64,000 nucleotides of DNA from Archegozetes longisetosus (lineage: Eukaryota > Arthropoda > Arachnida > Sarcoptiformes > Trhypochthoniidae): positions 13,125,172 to 13,189,171 of the forward strand of contig JAEMBT020000008.1 of the NCBI GenBank assembly GCA_018873245.2. Direction: 5' to 3'. A program made the translations under genes and the position numbers. The notes under the pieces are model-generated. The model was given only the letters and a program-made list of their open reading frames with translations, was not told where the DNA came from and searched no databases. Within the stretch, counting starts at the first letter, position 1. Every line of letters starts with the position of its first letter. This document shows, one piece after another, positions 1 through 13,484 of the stretch.

Positions 1-403
1 TGTCAAAAATAAAACCAAACCTAAACCTATTGATAGTAAAGATATCAACACATTATTACTTGGCTTCACAACTCACGCATCTCTCAATCATTTAGTACAG
101 TCTTGAAGCATTTATACAATTGATGGTAAGTTTAGAAAGACATCAAATATTTAGAAAATTTTGCTAATTCATAAATTTCGCTGTTGTTCGAGTGTATTAA
201 TTAGTTGCTAAGTGAATCATAAGTAGTAAGACAATTAAATTGTGGTAAAAACAAGTGATACCATAAAAGAGCAAATATTGAGAGTAAACTGTACGCTCAT
301 TGTGACACTGATTTTGTCGGTTGAAACTAAAGCGATAATAATTTGTTTTCTGGCAGGCAGGGACTGATTCAGTGAACAATATTAACTGAACTTATAAGAG
401 AAG

Positions 404-477
404 TGAAAACCAGTGATTGTAAAGATCTGATTGTTGCAAGCGAAGACCAGCCATTGTAAAGATGTTCTTGTTCCAAG
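404..477. repeat. Tandem duplication, 37 bp x 2
   Basis: The two units share ACCAG, then ATTGTAAAGAT, then TTGTT and CAAG at the same spacing, with several mismatches. Confidence 0.5.
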
Positions 478-1519
478 TGATACCAACTATTAATACTATT
501 AGGATACTAATGATTTTCTTGTTAATTCTGATCAGTGTTCCAGTCATATTCAGTATCAGTTCACTTATTATCTTGCAATCTGTTATATGTTTCTCTCTTT
601 CTTAGCCGTTAGCATATGATTTCAGGATTAAATCAAACCAATCAGTTTATCGACTTATGCCTTATACCAAATTGATTTATCAAATTTTCTATCATTTCTT
701 TCATATCTAATTCTATGTAATCCAATCAGATTTAAATCTATTACACATAATCAGATTTTGAAATATATTAATTTAAACTTTTCATAATCTAGAGAAAAAT
801 GTATTTTATTTTACTAATTAGGTATTTTAGGTACTTTAGTACTTTATTATCAAGTAATAAATCCTATTATTGTATTCAACCTTTGGACAATTAATAGGAT
901 ATCGGATTAGTGCAAAATATGATTGAATGCTTAATGTGACCATTTCAATCGTAATTAGTTTATACTATTTAAATCAGATGTCAATTAAATATTGGATAGT
1001 CTTATGATTTAGTCTAAAACTAATAACCCTAAGCAAAAGATTTATTTATGCGGAAAATATATTGAAATTGAGTCCATTTTCCGTTGTATTGTTATGTAAA
1101 CTAAAGCAATAATGTCGTATAATATAGAGCTCTATAACTCATTTATATTGCTTTCACTTATATAGTCTCCAATGAATTCATATATTTGTCTATTTGTCTC
1201 TTCAGTTTATTTCTCTCTTCCCCTATCAGTGTCTGGTTTTTCTTAGTCTCCCCTATCAATGCCATGAATATGCCTTTAATATGATAGATATATAGATATA
1301 CAATATATGTCGTTAGACTTATGTACACATATACTCCTCAAATTCATATTATATTACAATATTCTGATCACTCTATTCACTACCATCAGCTCTCTCTAGA
1401 AATACGACAATATAAGTTATATTTCTCTCTAATTGTATATAAAGACAACCTAAACTTATGAAAATATTATACTCCCTTCAGCTTCTCTATTAGATCGATA
1501 TTGTATAACCGTAACTCTA

Positions 1520-1521
<2 letters not shown>

Positions 1522-1564
<43 letters not shown>
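1522..1564. repeat. (TC)n microsatellite
   Basis: 43 bp of uninterrupted TC dinucleotide. Confidence 0.95.
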
Positions 1565-1565
<1 letters not shown>

Positions 1566-2692
1566 AATTAAGAGATTTGAGCTTAATTTGAATGAAGACA
1601 CATTTGTTCAATAAAGCAGAAAATTATGCCTAAAATACTTATTCGGTAGACATTTTCACTCATATCATAATGCGAGGCATTAATGAAATATCGATTATTT
1701 GATTCTTTATATAAAATACAACAAATTGAACAAAAAGTCAGACGACTTTCAACACATGAAGACATGCACTCTAGACAATTGATTAGTATTGATATGTCTA
1801 ATGTTCAATGAAAATTATCAATCAGTTCTGAAGAATTTCCAAACAAAATTAGGAATAATCTGAATAATGAATAAGTTATGAGAAACTATGAATAAGTCGT
1901 GAGAAATATTTGATGTTTGACTGAATGTCTGATTGAATAATTGGATTGGTATTATGATGACATTTCTAAATAATTGATTTAAAAATATTAGGCATCAATA
2001 CAAAAATGAGTGTTCGTATGCGTCTTCATTGATCTGAATAAAAACTTATAAGAGAGAATAGAATTACTATTGACTCTAGAAGAATAAAAGAGCAACGAAC
2101 AAACTAATTCAATCTTATATATATATTAGAATACACCAACTAAGCCAATAATTGTTTGTCAATCTATTCATATTGATGCATTTCTTGACCAAACTATTGT
2201 TGGACTACTGTTCAATAAAAAACTACTTTCCAAAACTTAATTATGTACAACATTTATGATTTTGCAAATAATAAGTGTGAATTTATTTTATAGATCAATC
2301 TTGATAGTTCAATCGAATAATTCTCTCTTAGAATCGAATTTTATAATCCAATGCTATATTTGATTAATAGTTAAATTTAATTTATTATAATTGGCACTAA
2401 AAACTATTTATTTAAATGTTATCGTTGAAATTACATGAAACTTAATTTAATGACTGAAGAAATGGGCATTTTTCTCTCTTATCTATAATTACTCTAATAT
2501 TTCTAATAATAATCAAATCATTAACGTTGGCAGTGGTTTCGTTACTTCAGTTTCATTACTTGAAATTTTAATTTCAAAATTAATTAATACCTGTTTCTAA
2601 TTTTTCTTTCAGTACTTCAATAAACAATTTTCAAGTTAATTGTTTATGATAAATGAAATTAGATAAAATTATACAGTCAAGCTTCCATATAA

Positions 2693-2748
2693 CTGAATTG
2701 ATGGTATTGTAGAATTTATTCTGAATTGATGGTATTGTAGAATTTATT
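2693..2748. repeat. Tandem duplication, 28 bp x 2
   Basis: CTGAATTGATGGTATTGTAG plus AATTTATT is repeated exactly, so it is recent. Confidence 0.85.
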
Positions 2749-4673
2749 TTATTCTAAAGAGACTTATATCCAATTTGTTCAAAAGTAATTTATTTGACGA
2801 ATAATTAAGTATGAACCCTTAATATTGAACAGACATCAATCAAAAAGTGAAATTATTACGAATATTTTTCAAGTTTTCTTATTATCTTAGATAACTGTAT
2901 TAATATTTATAAATAGATGCGAGCTCCACATTTATGGCAATTGGTTATAATTGAGTGGATAAATGTATTATTGAGACTAGGGACTAGTTAGTTGACTGAA
3001 TTATATCGACATGTAATAAATACTATATGCATGAATTTTTTGATTAAGCTATAAAAACTAGTTGGTTATAGCAAAACGGTAACTACATGAAACAAAGTTA
3101 TCTTCAGATAAGGTAGTATATTGAATGATAGAATAAGTTGATGACAACGAAAAACTCAAAGTCTATATAATAGAAGTGTAATAATAATAGTTGCCAATAG
3201 CATCTCAAATAACAATTGGTACTATAGCTAGCTGCATATTTTCTCGTGATTTAATGCACGCTATAATAATGAAAATTTTTGATGCAATTTCGGTTTATAG
3301 ATTACAATGTTAGAATAATTATTATGTTCTTTATATTGCTTGCTCTCAAATGTCTCCAATACTATAATTACTTAAACAATACATCTTTATATTGGTGCTA
3401 AAAATAAATATAACTTTATATCATTATACTTCTATCAAATACCAACTATATTGAAATATCAATCAATTTTTATTTGTATCTGTATTAGATATTTAAAAAT
3501 AAAATTTTTAATTATTATTAAACTGTAGAATGAAAGTAAATGTTGATGTTGTTGATGTAATTGTGGTGAAATAATTTGAATACCACTTACATGCTAACAA
3601 TCAAAGTCTAATAAAGTGTCTGTGTAATAAGCAATGTCATATAATAATGCACAAGAATAAATTTCTGCATTAGGAATTTATTGAATAAAATATTTCTCAA
3701 AAATTCTAATCTTTTCTACAGTTAATAAGTTTAGTGTGTGGGCGACCTCTTCTTCTGCTTCTTCTTCTGCTTCTTTTCCCAACAGTATTAGTAATTAGGA
3801 TTTAAAATACTTTTCACCTTAACTATTGTTTCTCAGATGAACTAATAATAAAAATAAGGCTTTACAAAACTTGGCAAATTCGTTTTAAAATTAATTCAAT
3901 TCTTGAGAACATACTTATGAGCAATTTATACTTAAATTCTTTGGAGTAAAAATAGAAACAACAAGAAGAAGTGGGAGAAGAAGAGGAAGGATCGCAAGAA
4001 GAAAAACAACAGTGGCATGTAGCTGATGTAGTTAGAGCTGAAAAAAGAGACTGAAAAGAGGTTTGAAAAAGCTAAAAAACTAGTGGACTAGCATTAATCT
4101 AAAAGTGTTATATAAGTAGAAAGTAAAAAGTAAAGTGAAGAGGAAACGGTGTGGTGTTTCTTATTTATAAAACAAGTTAATATTCTGACCAGTGCCTCTT
4201 TCAAGCCCATAATAAGCATTAGACCTACTTATATATTAGTGACACGTTTATCTCTTTTATACCTTCTACACTATATCAAACCTAAACACACCAACTTTTG
4301 CTCCAAGTATTTATAATCCCGATCAAATCCCTAACAATTAAACCATCTCAGGCTTCAGCTCAACAGTCAGAGCACTAATAAGAACAGTTGGATTATTAGA
4401 CTCTATCAGCATATTTTCATTCCAGGCCCAAGTTCTAACTCTGACTGATCGCATCGGGCCTTCAACTTAAGGCTTCAGATTATATATGAAATCAAAGTCT
4501 TCATTACAAGTGCAACAAATTTAGACAATATATCAAACTTTAATATTCATGTAAATGAGAGAGTAAGCTATGAATTAATTCTATACAAAAATGAAAAGTC
4601 GACTCAAAATAGAGAAATAGATTGCTTTCAATGCCGACAAACAATTTTAAACTAATAGAGACATGAGCTTTAT

Positions 4674-4702
4674 TGGGTTAGGTTAGGCTAGGCTAGGTTA
4701 GA
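4674..4702. repeat. TTAGG-like interstitial tract
   Basis: GGGTTAGGTTAGGC and GGCTAGGTTAG: degenerate TTAGG units on the + strand. Confidence 0.6.
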
Positions 4703-5284
4703 ATTTTGTTCAATTTTCAGATTATATCAAAATAAGTTATATTAGTTATGACATAATTCTCGATTACAGCTAATATTTGGCTTATGAACTATAAATGGAG
4801 AAGAAATTTCGATAATGTGTCGCACACTTGACTTATTTGACAAATGCAGCTCATGTCGAATTCCGGATAAATGCCTTGAAAGCATATTTTTTCCATTGGC
4901 TATTGACCCATTCAATGGAAGCAATGATTTCAAGAAATGAATCTTTAATACAATTCAATCAAACTATCGGGACAAGCCTAACATTTCAAGAGACATATCT
5001 ACTCTACACACTAACTTATGTTAGCTTAGCTTAGGTCAGGTTATTATTTTTGAGAGTATTCCAAATTTTCTGGTCAACAACTCGATCTATCATGATAACT
5101 ATGAGCCGAATAATTTTCTTATACTTCACTGATTGCCCGTTTTATAAATAAATCAAATCCTATATTCTGTCAAAGTCAACTCATATGAATAAATCCAGTA
5201 ATAGACGATTGAAATGAACAAATAAATCAAATTATTGATTTTTTATTAATGTTAGACTTGAAGAAAACAATTCTACCGGTACTC

Positions 5285-5374
5285 TGTATATTCCGTATAT
5301 TCTACATATTCTATATATTCCGTACATTCTATTTATTGCGTACATTCTGTATGTGTCGTACATACTGTATATTA
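5285..5374. repeat. Degenerate tandem repeat, about 11-12 bp unit
   Basis: Repeated variants of TATATTCCGTA/TACATTCTGTA: TGTATATTCCG, TATATTCTACA, TATATATTCCG, TACATTCTATT and so on. Confidence 0.6.
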
Positions 5375-5582
5375 TGTTTTACTTGTTTCAATTGCTAATC
5401 AATCATTTTAATGCATTTATTGTTACTTTATTTATCAACACAGCAGTTTACTTCCAGATAATCATTATTTCATTCAGTTTTAAGTCTCATTTCTTAATCA
5501 TCTAGATTCATAGCAATAATAAGGAAGTATTCGCTGTCAATAACAAAATAATTTCTTAAGAGTAATGATTTTCGGATTTGAG

Positions 5583-5587
<5 letters not shown>

Positions 5588-5621
<34 letters not shown>
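5588..5621. repeat. (GA)n microsatellite
   Basis: 34 bp of GA dinucleotide. Confidence 0.95.
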
Positions 5622-5624
<3 letters not shown>

Positions 5625-5862
5625 TCAATCAAAAAGAAATAGGTAGTTCTTGAAGAACATACTATTTTTTCATCAAACAGTATTGATAAAACTTAGTTTG
5701 AATAGTTTGGGAGTGCAGCTGTGACTGATGCAGAATAAATTTAACACTTGGTAACCCCTAATATAGGTCTTGATTGATTTTGTAAAAGAATTGATCAAAT
5801 TTGGATTTGAAGGGCAGAAGAGAATGCAATTGTAGAGCATTAGTGAACTTGTTCAATATGGC

Positions 5863-5928
5863 ATTCGGTAGCAGATGGTCAGGTCCTATAAGACCAATAA
5901 GGACTTGGCGCTAACTTTGCTACTGAAT
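5863..5928. repeat. 66-bp imperfect palindrome (possible miniature element or structured RNA)
   Basis: The outer arms are ATTCGGTAGCA (5863-5873) and TGCTACTGAAT (5918-5928), complementary at 10 of 11. Inside, TGGTC and GACCA can form a second hairpin. The stretch is richer in GC than its surroundings. It has no tRNA T-arm motif. Confidence 0.45.
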
Positions 5929-6493
5929 AACCTTCGCATTATTCCCCAGATTTCTATCCCATCCTCTATTAGTTCACTGATTCTCTCCTAACTAAATATA
6001 TCTCAACTTCTGTCCAGATTTGATAGAATCCAATACTTGAAGTTTTCTTTTCAGTGACGTTCTTAACACTCAAACGAAGAATAAAATGAAGAATATTCTA
6101 GATTTTTGTCAATTTCTTATAGTCGAGTGGCAACTATTGTTAGAGAGAAAGAAGTTATTGAAGAACTAGATATTTAAAAGTCTGTTTCTCGTCATCTTAG
6201 CCGACAAAACATGGAACTGGTTAAGAGCAGCAAAAGTTTTTGACATTAAAGCATAAACGCTTGAAAATTGCATTTAACGCAATCAGTAGTGATTCACACG
6301 AAATAGTTGAGCAACAGCTTTGACCGCATTTAATAATATGTAAATCATTAATCATTCAATACTGCGAAGACATATTACATCAGTTACCATTAAGGATAGT
6401 TATTCTCAATAGAGAATTGAATAAACGCTTTATTAAAATGTCTTATTATCATATTCGAGAATACTTTAGCTAACAGTTTCTCAATAGAATTGA

Positions 6494-6637
6494 TTTACTA
6501 TAGAATTGGTTCACTACAGAATTGGTTCACTACAGAATCGGTTTACTATAGAATTGGTTCACTACAGAATTGGTTTACTATAGAATTGGTTTAATATAGA
6601 ATCGGTTTACTATTGGATTGATTTACTACAGAAGTGG
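6494..6637. repeat. 16-bp tandem repeat, 9 units
   Basis: Unit TTYACTAYAGAATTGG. Two alternating versions (TTTACTATAGAATTGG and TTCACTACAGAATTGG) suggest the array grew partly as a 32-bp pair; the last two units are the most decayed. Confidence 0.9.
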
Positions 6638-7320
6638 AAAAACCACAAATTATCATCGATTGGATTATGCATTCTGAATATGAGTTTAGCTTTAGCATAA
6701 AGACATCCATCAAACAAAAATCAACATTAAAATCAGATGTATTACAAGTAGAGCCATTCATGCTATAAGATAAATGTCAGGCTATAAGTAAGTCATCAAT
6801 GCTTTACATCTGTTATGAATTCAGTTAAGTCTCTATATGTTGGAAACTAAAAGTTTCTACAAGTCTAATAAATTTCTAGAAATCTATTAACTAAGAGATA
6901 AGAGTTTGGTAAAACAGTCTTTCCAACTCTTTTTACTCAAACTGCTCTCAGAGTCTAACAATAATTGAAACCGTTTACAACTTTGTCTTTACTCTCCACA
7001 CAATTCATTTGTAGTGACATTGAAAAAAAGGTTTTCGATAAATACACCAATAGTTTTTGTATTAGAGTGAAAGCAATCAAAATAAATGTCAAATGAGAGA
7101 ATACTAAATGTGGTATTTTCTGATCCACAGATTCAACGAAAAAAACGTGATTCTGATAAGAATTGAAAATTTTCAAAATCTCTCAAGAAGATATTTTATC
7201 TTTACTCAAACTTTGGTTATATGTTTTCAAATTGTCTTTGCTTTGCTATAGTATGAAAAGACTGCCTCATTACAAATAATTTATATGCAATAGCCAACAC
7301 CATTTCTCAATAGCTCCATC

Positions 7321-7400
7321 AGATTAGGTTATGTTAGATTAATTTCAGTTAGATTAGATTCATTTGGGTTAGGTTGGGTTCAACTAACTAACCTAGATTA
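7321..7400. repeat. TTAGG-like interstitial tract, degenerate, ending in an inverted arm
   Basis: Repeated TTAGATT/TTAGGTT units, with GGGTTAGGTTGGGTT at 7366-7380, followed by AACTAACCTAG in the opposite sense. Confidence 0.5.
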
Positions 7401-7700
7401 GGAGAATCTTACTAAGATTAATTTGAATAATATTATTATTAGGTTTCATATTAGCTCTTGTATCGATATCATTATTCAAAATAAGTACTTTACATATTTT
7501 TCAAATTAATATTTGTATTATGCTTCAAATTTACATTCCTATTAATTTATCTAAAGTTCAATTGACTAATCTAATAATAACTGTTTTTGTATTAATCAAA
7601 CAACAATTTTCTATCAATATCTCCATAATTTAAGCGATATACCGTCATGAATGCCCTTATTTTTCATAGTCGAAGAATGCATCAAATTCTTTACAGTATA

Positions 7701-7725
7701 ATTACTTCAATTGTTTTGAAGTAAT
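7701..7725. repeat. Hairpin with 10-bp perfect stem
   Basis: ATTACTTCAA (7701-7710) pairs with TTGAAGTAAT (7716-7725) across 5 bases. Confidence 0.35.
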
Positions 7726-8710
7726 AAAATTGAATGTATTTTTACGAGTTATTCATGAAACAACCTATAGAAAGTGTTCTATTCTTAACAAAAATCACCA
7801 ATTTAGTTGGACTTACCTTGTATCTGTACATTAAATAAGATGAAAGAAAGAGAGCCGCATAACAAAAGAATATACTGTTTCTATCTTTAGGTTAGATTCT
7901 ACGAAAGACAAATCTCAGTCAAACTTCTATCTGATATTTAGATTGTTTGCTTTCATCAATTTTTAATATAGTATGAAATGCAAAGTAGATGAAACACATT
8001 AAAACTTGATTTTGTATTCATATGAAACTTAAGATGAAGCATTTCCTGTATTTATTTGATTAAATAAATATATGGAACATATATTATTATCAATTTTTCT
8101 TTCATTATATATACAAATCACTTGGTTATAGTTCATTATTAACTCAATTAAAGTAAACTTCAATTTAACAATGATAACTTGCCAACAAAATAATTCTCAA
8201 ATCAGTATGATACTTTCGAAGCCATTGTGGTAAGGATGTCAGATTAGATTGTTATTTCAAATTTCGATAGTAATTAATAAGTGTTAAACTAAATAGATTA
8301 AGTATTCAGTTAGAGATAGTTGAGCTAGGTAAAAGTGTTGCTTTTGTATTAATTGTCAGTCGTTTAACAAATCACAATTCAATTACAGTTATTTAGCTCT
8401 ACATCTGTCATAAATCGATACATAACTGATACTAAGCGAACAAAACATTAATTCAATAGAAACATCGCTATAAATAGTATTAAACAAATATTAAGTTCAT
8501 TTTTGAAACTTAATATTTGATTTAAAAGTCAAATTTCAATTAGTTTCCGAATGAATTTGTTTGACATATTTGTAAAAAATGCTAAGAATTATCGCACAAT
8601 CATAGAATCAATTGTTGAAAAATACTTTAAATTAGTAAACATGTAAAAAATGAATAAACATATGAAAGACTAGTAAAAGAAATGAGAAATAAGTAAAACA
8701 ATAACTTACA

Positions 8711-8742
8711 TTTAAATCCATTGAAGTTGAAATGGATTTAAA
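8711..8742. repeat. Hairpin with 11-bp perfect stem
   Basis: TTTAAATCCAT (8711-8721) pairs with ATGGATTTAAA (8732-8742) across a 10-base loop. Confidence 0.4.
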
Positions 8743-8878
8743 CACAAATGAAGTCCTAAGCACAATTAGAATTAAAAGTGATTGCTCACTTGATCACAAG
8801 ATCCAGAATAGATTTAAAGCCCAACTAAAGTAAACCAGTTTTTAAATATTTACTTAATAGTCGAATACATATTAGTCC

Positions 8879-8923
8879 GATCAAATTCTGTGTGATCAAA
8901 TTCTGTGTGATCAAATTCTGTGT
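8879..8923. repeat. 15-bp tandem repeat, 3 exact units
   Basis: GATCAAATTCTGTGT three times without change. Confidence 0.9.
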
Positions 8924-10237
8924 ATATCTCGAGCTCTGCTTTTCGCTCCAATTCTACAGACTATTCCGTCTTTGAATATATTGAGTCCCTCTTGTTCTAT
9001 ACCCCATAACGTCACTTCCAATAAGAATATTCCTCTTATATACCTGTTCCACGATAGTGATGACATCTTTAGAACAAATCACTCACTGTTTTACAGAATG
9101 ATTGTAGAATTTTATTTATTTATTTTTTGATAGATAAATGAAAAATAGCAATTAATTTAGAATGTATTATAAAGATTATAGAAATGACACTCATTAAATT
9201 GAGTAATGACTGAACTGCTATTTTATCCAAACTATTAACAATTGAGAATCAGATGTGGTAGGAATTAGTGAGATTTTATTCAATCTTATAAATCATATAA
9301 ATGGATCTGAACCAAGAGAGGATTTGCAAGCAATCTGAAATTGAAATTCTCAATATATTTTATGTGTTTAATAGTAAATCTCGTAAAGAATTTTCTCCCA
9401 AATTCTCATATAATGCGGTTCTCCATAGAAACAAATACTGATATTTGCTAGAAATGCATTTATGAATTCAGAATATTATAGTTTTCAATCCAAGAAGAGG
9501 TAATATGAGATATGTTTTTATCTTATAATTCAAGGCTTCAGTTGAAATTTGAACAAAAGTTAATGAAAGTAAATTAAGAAAAATGTGTCCAAATATGAAA
9601 ACTTTGATAATGAGCTAAATTTGTATTCAGCCAAAAGTTTTAGCATTTATTTGAAAAACGTTTGCTGACATTAATCATTACTCAGTAAACCCGCATAAGA
9701 AGAGTTGTATAATAAAGAATGTCCTTTTATTATGGACAATAAGATCTACAATTGCTGAGCGATTATGTGAAATAAAAAGCAATTATTTATATTTCTTTTG
9801 GTATGAATAGTTTTAGTTTTTCATGAATTAGTTTGAAGTGCAGTGAAAGATATAGAAATATCGTAAAACATATTGAAATGTGCTCTTTTCAAAGTAAACA
9901 CCATTTTGATGGAAAACACCAATTTGAGTTAGTAGCAACAGTTTTTCAGATGGAATCAATTCAATGATCAATGCTGTTATTTTCTAATAACTCAATCTAT
10001 CGCTACATATGATTGCCATTTTGAGTTATAAGTTTTTAGTCTCATTAGTTCTACTATTTATCCAGTCTATAAAAAGAAGAAAAATTGTTTCAAATTTTCA
10101 AATATTCCTTATTTCACAGTTAATCTACTAGTAATAGCTTAAAATGACTTAAATGTTTTCATGTAGACCTAAGAAAAGGGCACTTAATTTTCAATCAAAC
10201 ATTTATTGAGCTGGCAGTGAAATTAATAGTTTATAGG

Positions 10238-10267
10238 AACGTTATTTTCCTCTTTAGAAATAACGTT
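10238..10267. repeat. Hairpin with 10-bp perfect stem
   Basis: AACGTTATTT (10238-10247) pairs with AAATAACGTT (10258-10267) across 10 bases. Confidence 0.35.
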
Positions 10268-11429
10268 AACCAATCAAAACTATTTGAACTGTTACGCTAA
10301 CCAATTAATAGAGAATAACCATGTTTACAACTAAACTAGATGAAGCTGTTCAAATATAAGTTCAACCATCGATTACTGGAAATATCTAACAAACGTGAAC
10401 TGAAATGTTATGATTTGAAAAACAGAAACCATTTGTTTAATGAAATAGTTGATCAGTAGAAAAAAGGAACATAACAGATGGTTTCTCTTGAGTCTAATAA
10501 ACTTTATTTATCGGATACTATAATTATATCCCAACCACTAAACTTGAGACCAAATTGACGATCAAATTTGTCTAACAAGACAAGTATTAAAGATTTATAG
10601 CTAAAAATATTACTTTCAGCTTTTACTGTAAAAGTAGGACATTATTGCATCCGTAGATTTGCCCATAAAAATCATTCAACTCATTTCTATTGATCTAATT
10701 AGAATTGACTTGTTTCTCTTCTTCATTTTATATTTCTTATCTAACACCTTTTAATATTGTTTTCTTATTTCACAACTGATTTTTCTCAAATTTTCTTCAG
10801 GAAATTATCTGGCAAATTACCCCGACAAATATTATATTATCTACACAATTAACATTTTCTTAATTCACTACATATAATAAACTCTAATTAATACTAAATT
10901 TATTACCTTAACAGTCACTTACTTTCTATGTGTCAAACTCATCGAATACATTCAACGCTAACTAATAGAAAAACATTTATTTCTTTCACTTATCTCTTTA
11001 GCCATAATTAATCAAAATGTCAACAATCTAGTCATCTTATTCTACCAAATACTTCAAATGCCTCAAAGTTTACTCTAATTCACTGCATAAATCGCAATCA
11101 TTGCCCGCAATATCAAAGCTGACATTCAATGCAATTAATCTATAACACAGTTTGACATGTTTATCGGCCTCAATTCTGGAATCAATTTTTAATTATAAAA
11201 ACAATCTCAACTTTTACTTTTGAATATAAGTTTTGGATTACCTCAGTACACGACTTGACCTCGAATTTATACTTAATAGTTATTGATAGCATAAACTCCA
11301 TATTTACAAGTTTAAATTCAACAATCTTGAAACAATTTGAGGAACTAAATTGAACCTTTAAACCTGAATATGTTATTTTAGTCTGCTGTTCTTATTTCAT
11401 TTGTAATCAATTAACATATCAGCTTTTAT

Positions 11430-11705
11430 CAGTTGCAAAGTAGAGAGTCGGGATGCACAGATGCTCCACCAGATACTCAAATATTTCGTTAACTTGACCG
11501 AAAAATTATCTCATTTGTGAATGTGAAGTTTCGTCATTTCGTTATGATCACTACGAAATAAACTAAAAATACTGAATAATTTAAGTTTAAAGCATAGCAC
11601 AATTGGTTTTAATCGGAGAATATGTGTTCAATCGAAATGAATACGATTGGTAATATCCTTTGTGCCCTCTCCCCTTCCGCAAGCAATTTTCTGGCTTCGC
11701 CACTG
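11430..11705. mobile_element. Older hAT-type MITE copy, same family, 276 bp
   Basis: The complement of the right end reads CAGTGGCGAAGCCAG, a typical hAT terminus; the left end CAGTTGCAAAGTAGA is decayed. Internal sequence aligns with the copy at 25230 (shared stretches include TTGACCGAAAA, GTACTGAATAATT-like and a GGTTTTA block). The flanks GCTTTTAT and GATTTACT agree at 5 of 8 places. It ends 7 bp from the F-box-like pseudogene. Confidence 0.55.
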
Positions 11706-11712
11706 GATTTAC

Positions 11713-12129
11713 TCAAATGATTTTAGTGAATTCTTCACCAATCCATTTACCAAATTTTTGTATTATTGTACCTGAATGTAATTCAATACTTTTCAAATTT
11801 TCAAACTTATCGATAGTTAAGCCATAATTCTGTTCAATCGCTTTAATATCCAAATCATAGTAAACATTCTGTTCTGGATTTTTAGAATTTCTTTTAACTT
11901 TTTCTAATATCTTGAAGTCAAAATCAATATTATTATAAGTTCTGTCAGAATACAAAACAGAGATTTTCAAAATCTTTTGGCTACTCACGAAATCGACACA
12001 ATCGCTCAACTGTTTCGATGTTGAACATAATCTGAAGTTATCTCTTAAACTTTAATACAACAGAATTTCACACAAATCCTAGTCATTGGTAATCCTTGAT
12101 CTCAACCTTTCACCAATAGTTTCATCCAT
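11713..12129 (-). pseudogene. F-box-like protein pseudogene
   Basis: Reading down from the ATG at 12129 (complement of 12127-12129), one frame of 138 codons to the stop at 11713 contains two internal stops, TAG at codon 17 and TAA at codon 26. Around them it reads ITND, DLCEILLY, then SLRDNFRLCSTSKQL and SDCVDFVSSQKILKISVLY. This matches the order of an F-box (LPxDxLxEILxYLxLRDxxRLxxxSKxxxD) with the two stops at positions where a Leu or similar would sit. The rest (about 98 codons) is open and Ile/Leu/Lys-rich, with leucine-repeat-like stretches (FENLKSIELHSG). F-box proteins hand substrates to SCF ubiquitin ligases. The match is by eye and the copy is short, so a chance open frame is the alternative. 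Confidence 0.45.
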
Positions 12130-12920
12130 TTCTGTGAATAAATCCGTGAATTTATGAAAACTGTTAATCCTTTACAATAGAAGTTTAAAATAAATTGAAA
12201 AATGATTTTCAATGAGTTTTTAAAACCATCATATAAAAGTTCAACTCTTATAAAGATGCGTTTCGATATACCCATTGTTTAACCTGAACTTAGGTCAAAC
12301 GTATAACAAATTATTAATACGAATGAAATGGAAGAATATTGAATATATTGTTCTGAGGGGTAAACAACTATTTGAACATAAAGAAAATTCAGTATGAGTA
12401 CAATTTGGGCAAGATATGAGATATAGCTCGAGCTCATAACAAAAGCTGATAAACACCAATTGGAAGGAGAAAATCAATTTTGTACTAACTCATCCTCTTA
12501 AACCAGATGTTCTGATCATTATCTATTTGACGGATTAGTAATATGAGTTATTTTTCATACAAATTTCTGCTGAAAGTTGGTATATATATGATTAAATATA
12601 TATTTATTATAAGTAAAACATTGTAATAAATAAAAGTCTTATTTGTAGAGAAAAAATCAAAAGCTAATAACAGAAATGACAGCATGATTCAGATCCGATT
12701 CTAGTCGATATAACTTTTGATTGTGTAAGAGAACAATGACCGTTCTGTTGAACGTCAAGTGCAGTTTGTGTTCAACTATTCAATGGGAGGATAGTTTCTC
12801 TTCATTCTTATGAATCATGTCTTTTCCCAATAAGTAGATTTATTACAATACTCTATTTTGATCCACTTATTTAAGCTACAAATTTCAAGAGAATTGTTTG
12901 CCAGTTAAGTAAATATAATA

Positions 12921-13026
12921 ATAGTCAGTAATAGTTTATAAATTTATAGTCAATAATAGTCTATACAGAGTTATTGTCTATAATAGTTTATATAGAGTTA
13001 TAGTCAATAATAGATTATATTGAGTT
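12921..13026. repeat. 27-bp tandem repeat, 4 units
   Basis: Units built on ATAGTCAATAATAGT then TATAnAGAGTT; the first is 25 bp, the others 27. It lies 0.6 kb before the mGluR start. Confidence 0.8.
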
Positions 13027-13270
13027 ATGTAGTGTTAGTGACTGTAGTTAAAGTGCATTACACTGCGGATGTGAGTCGCTATGTTCACCTCCGACTACAT
13101 AATATTCCTGTTCAGTTTAGAATCTAGTGGTAAAGATCCCTTAGTGAAAGAGATTTATGCGAATTGTTGATTATATAGTTTGTTGTGTAGGCAGCTAACA
13201 CTGCATAATAATATTACGCTTAAAGCCAATGTTAACTTACTTTTAAATATATTTGATTGGTATAAACAGT

Positions 13271-13310
13271 ATATAAAATGCATATAAAATGCATATAAAA
13301 TGTATATAAA
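13271..13310. repeat. 11-bp tandem repeat with TATA-like units upstream of mGluR
   Basis: ATATAAAATGC twice, then ATATAAAATGT and a partial unit. It contains TATAAA-type motifs about 310-340 bp before the start codon, so a promoter role is possible but unproven. Confidence 0.7.
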
Positions 13311-13436
13311 GTCTAACGTGCATACTACGTGTAAGCCTTAATACTTTGCCATTTAGTGCGCACTGAATGCTAGCTCACATCTGATCGAATGTGAAGGCAT
13401 TCATCGTTTGGAAGCGTATGACTATGCAGTGCAATG

Positions 13437-13484
13437 AGTGTAGTATAAGATGAGTATAGCATAAGATGAGTGTAGTATAAGAGC
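13437..13484. repeat. 16-bp tandem repeat, 3 units
   Basis: AGTGTAGTATAAGATG, AGTATAGCATAAGATG and AGTGTAGTATAAGAGC, just before the mGluR first exon and probably in its promoter or leader. Confidence 0.75.

Larger units (their letters stand above)
1..11429. other. Intergenic, no gene recognised
   Basis: Apart from the tandem repeats, hairpins and TTAGG-like tracts listed separately, I see only AT-rich sequence. The short open frames here (60-73 codons) show no family motif and no composition shift. Confidence 0.6.

Noticed and set aside
4742-5034. Open frames on both strands in a slightly GC-richer patch
   Set aside because: Neither protein has a recognisable motif and no splice partners were found.
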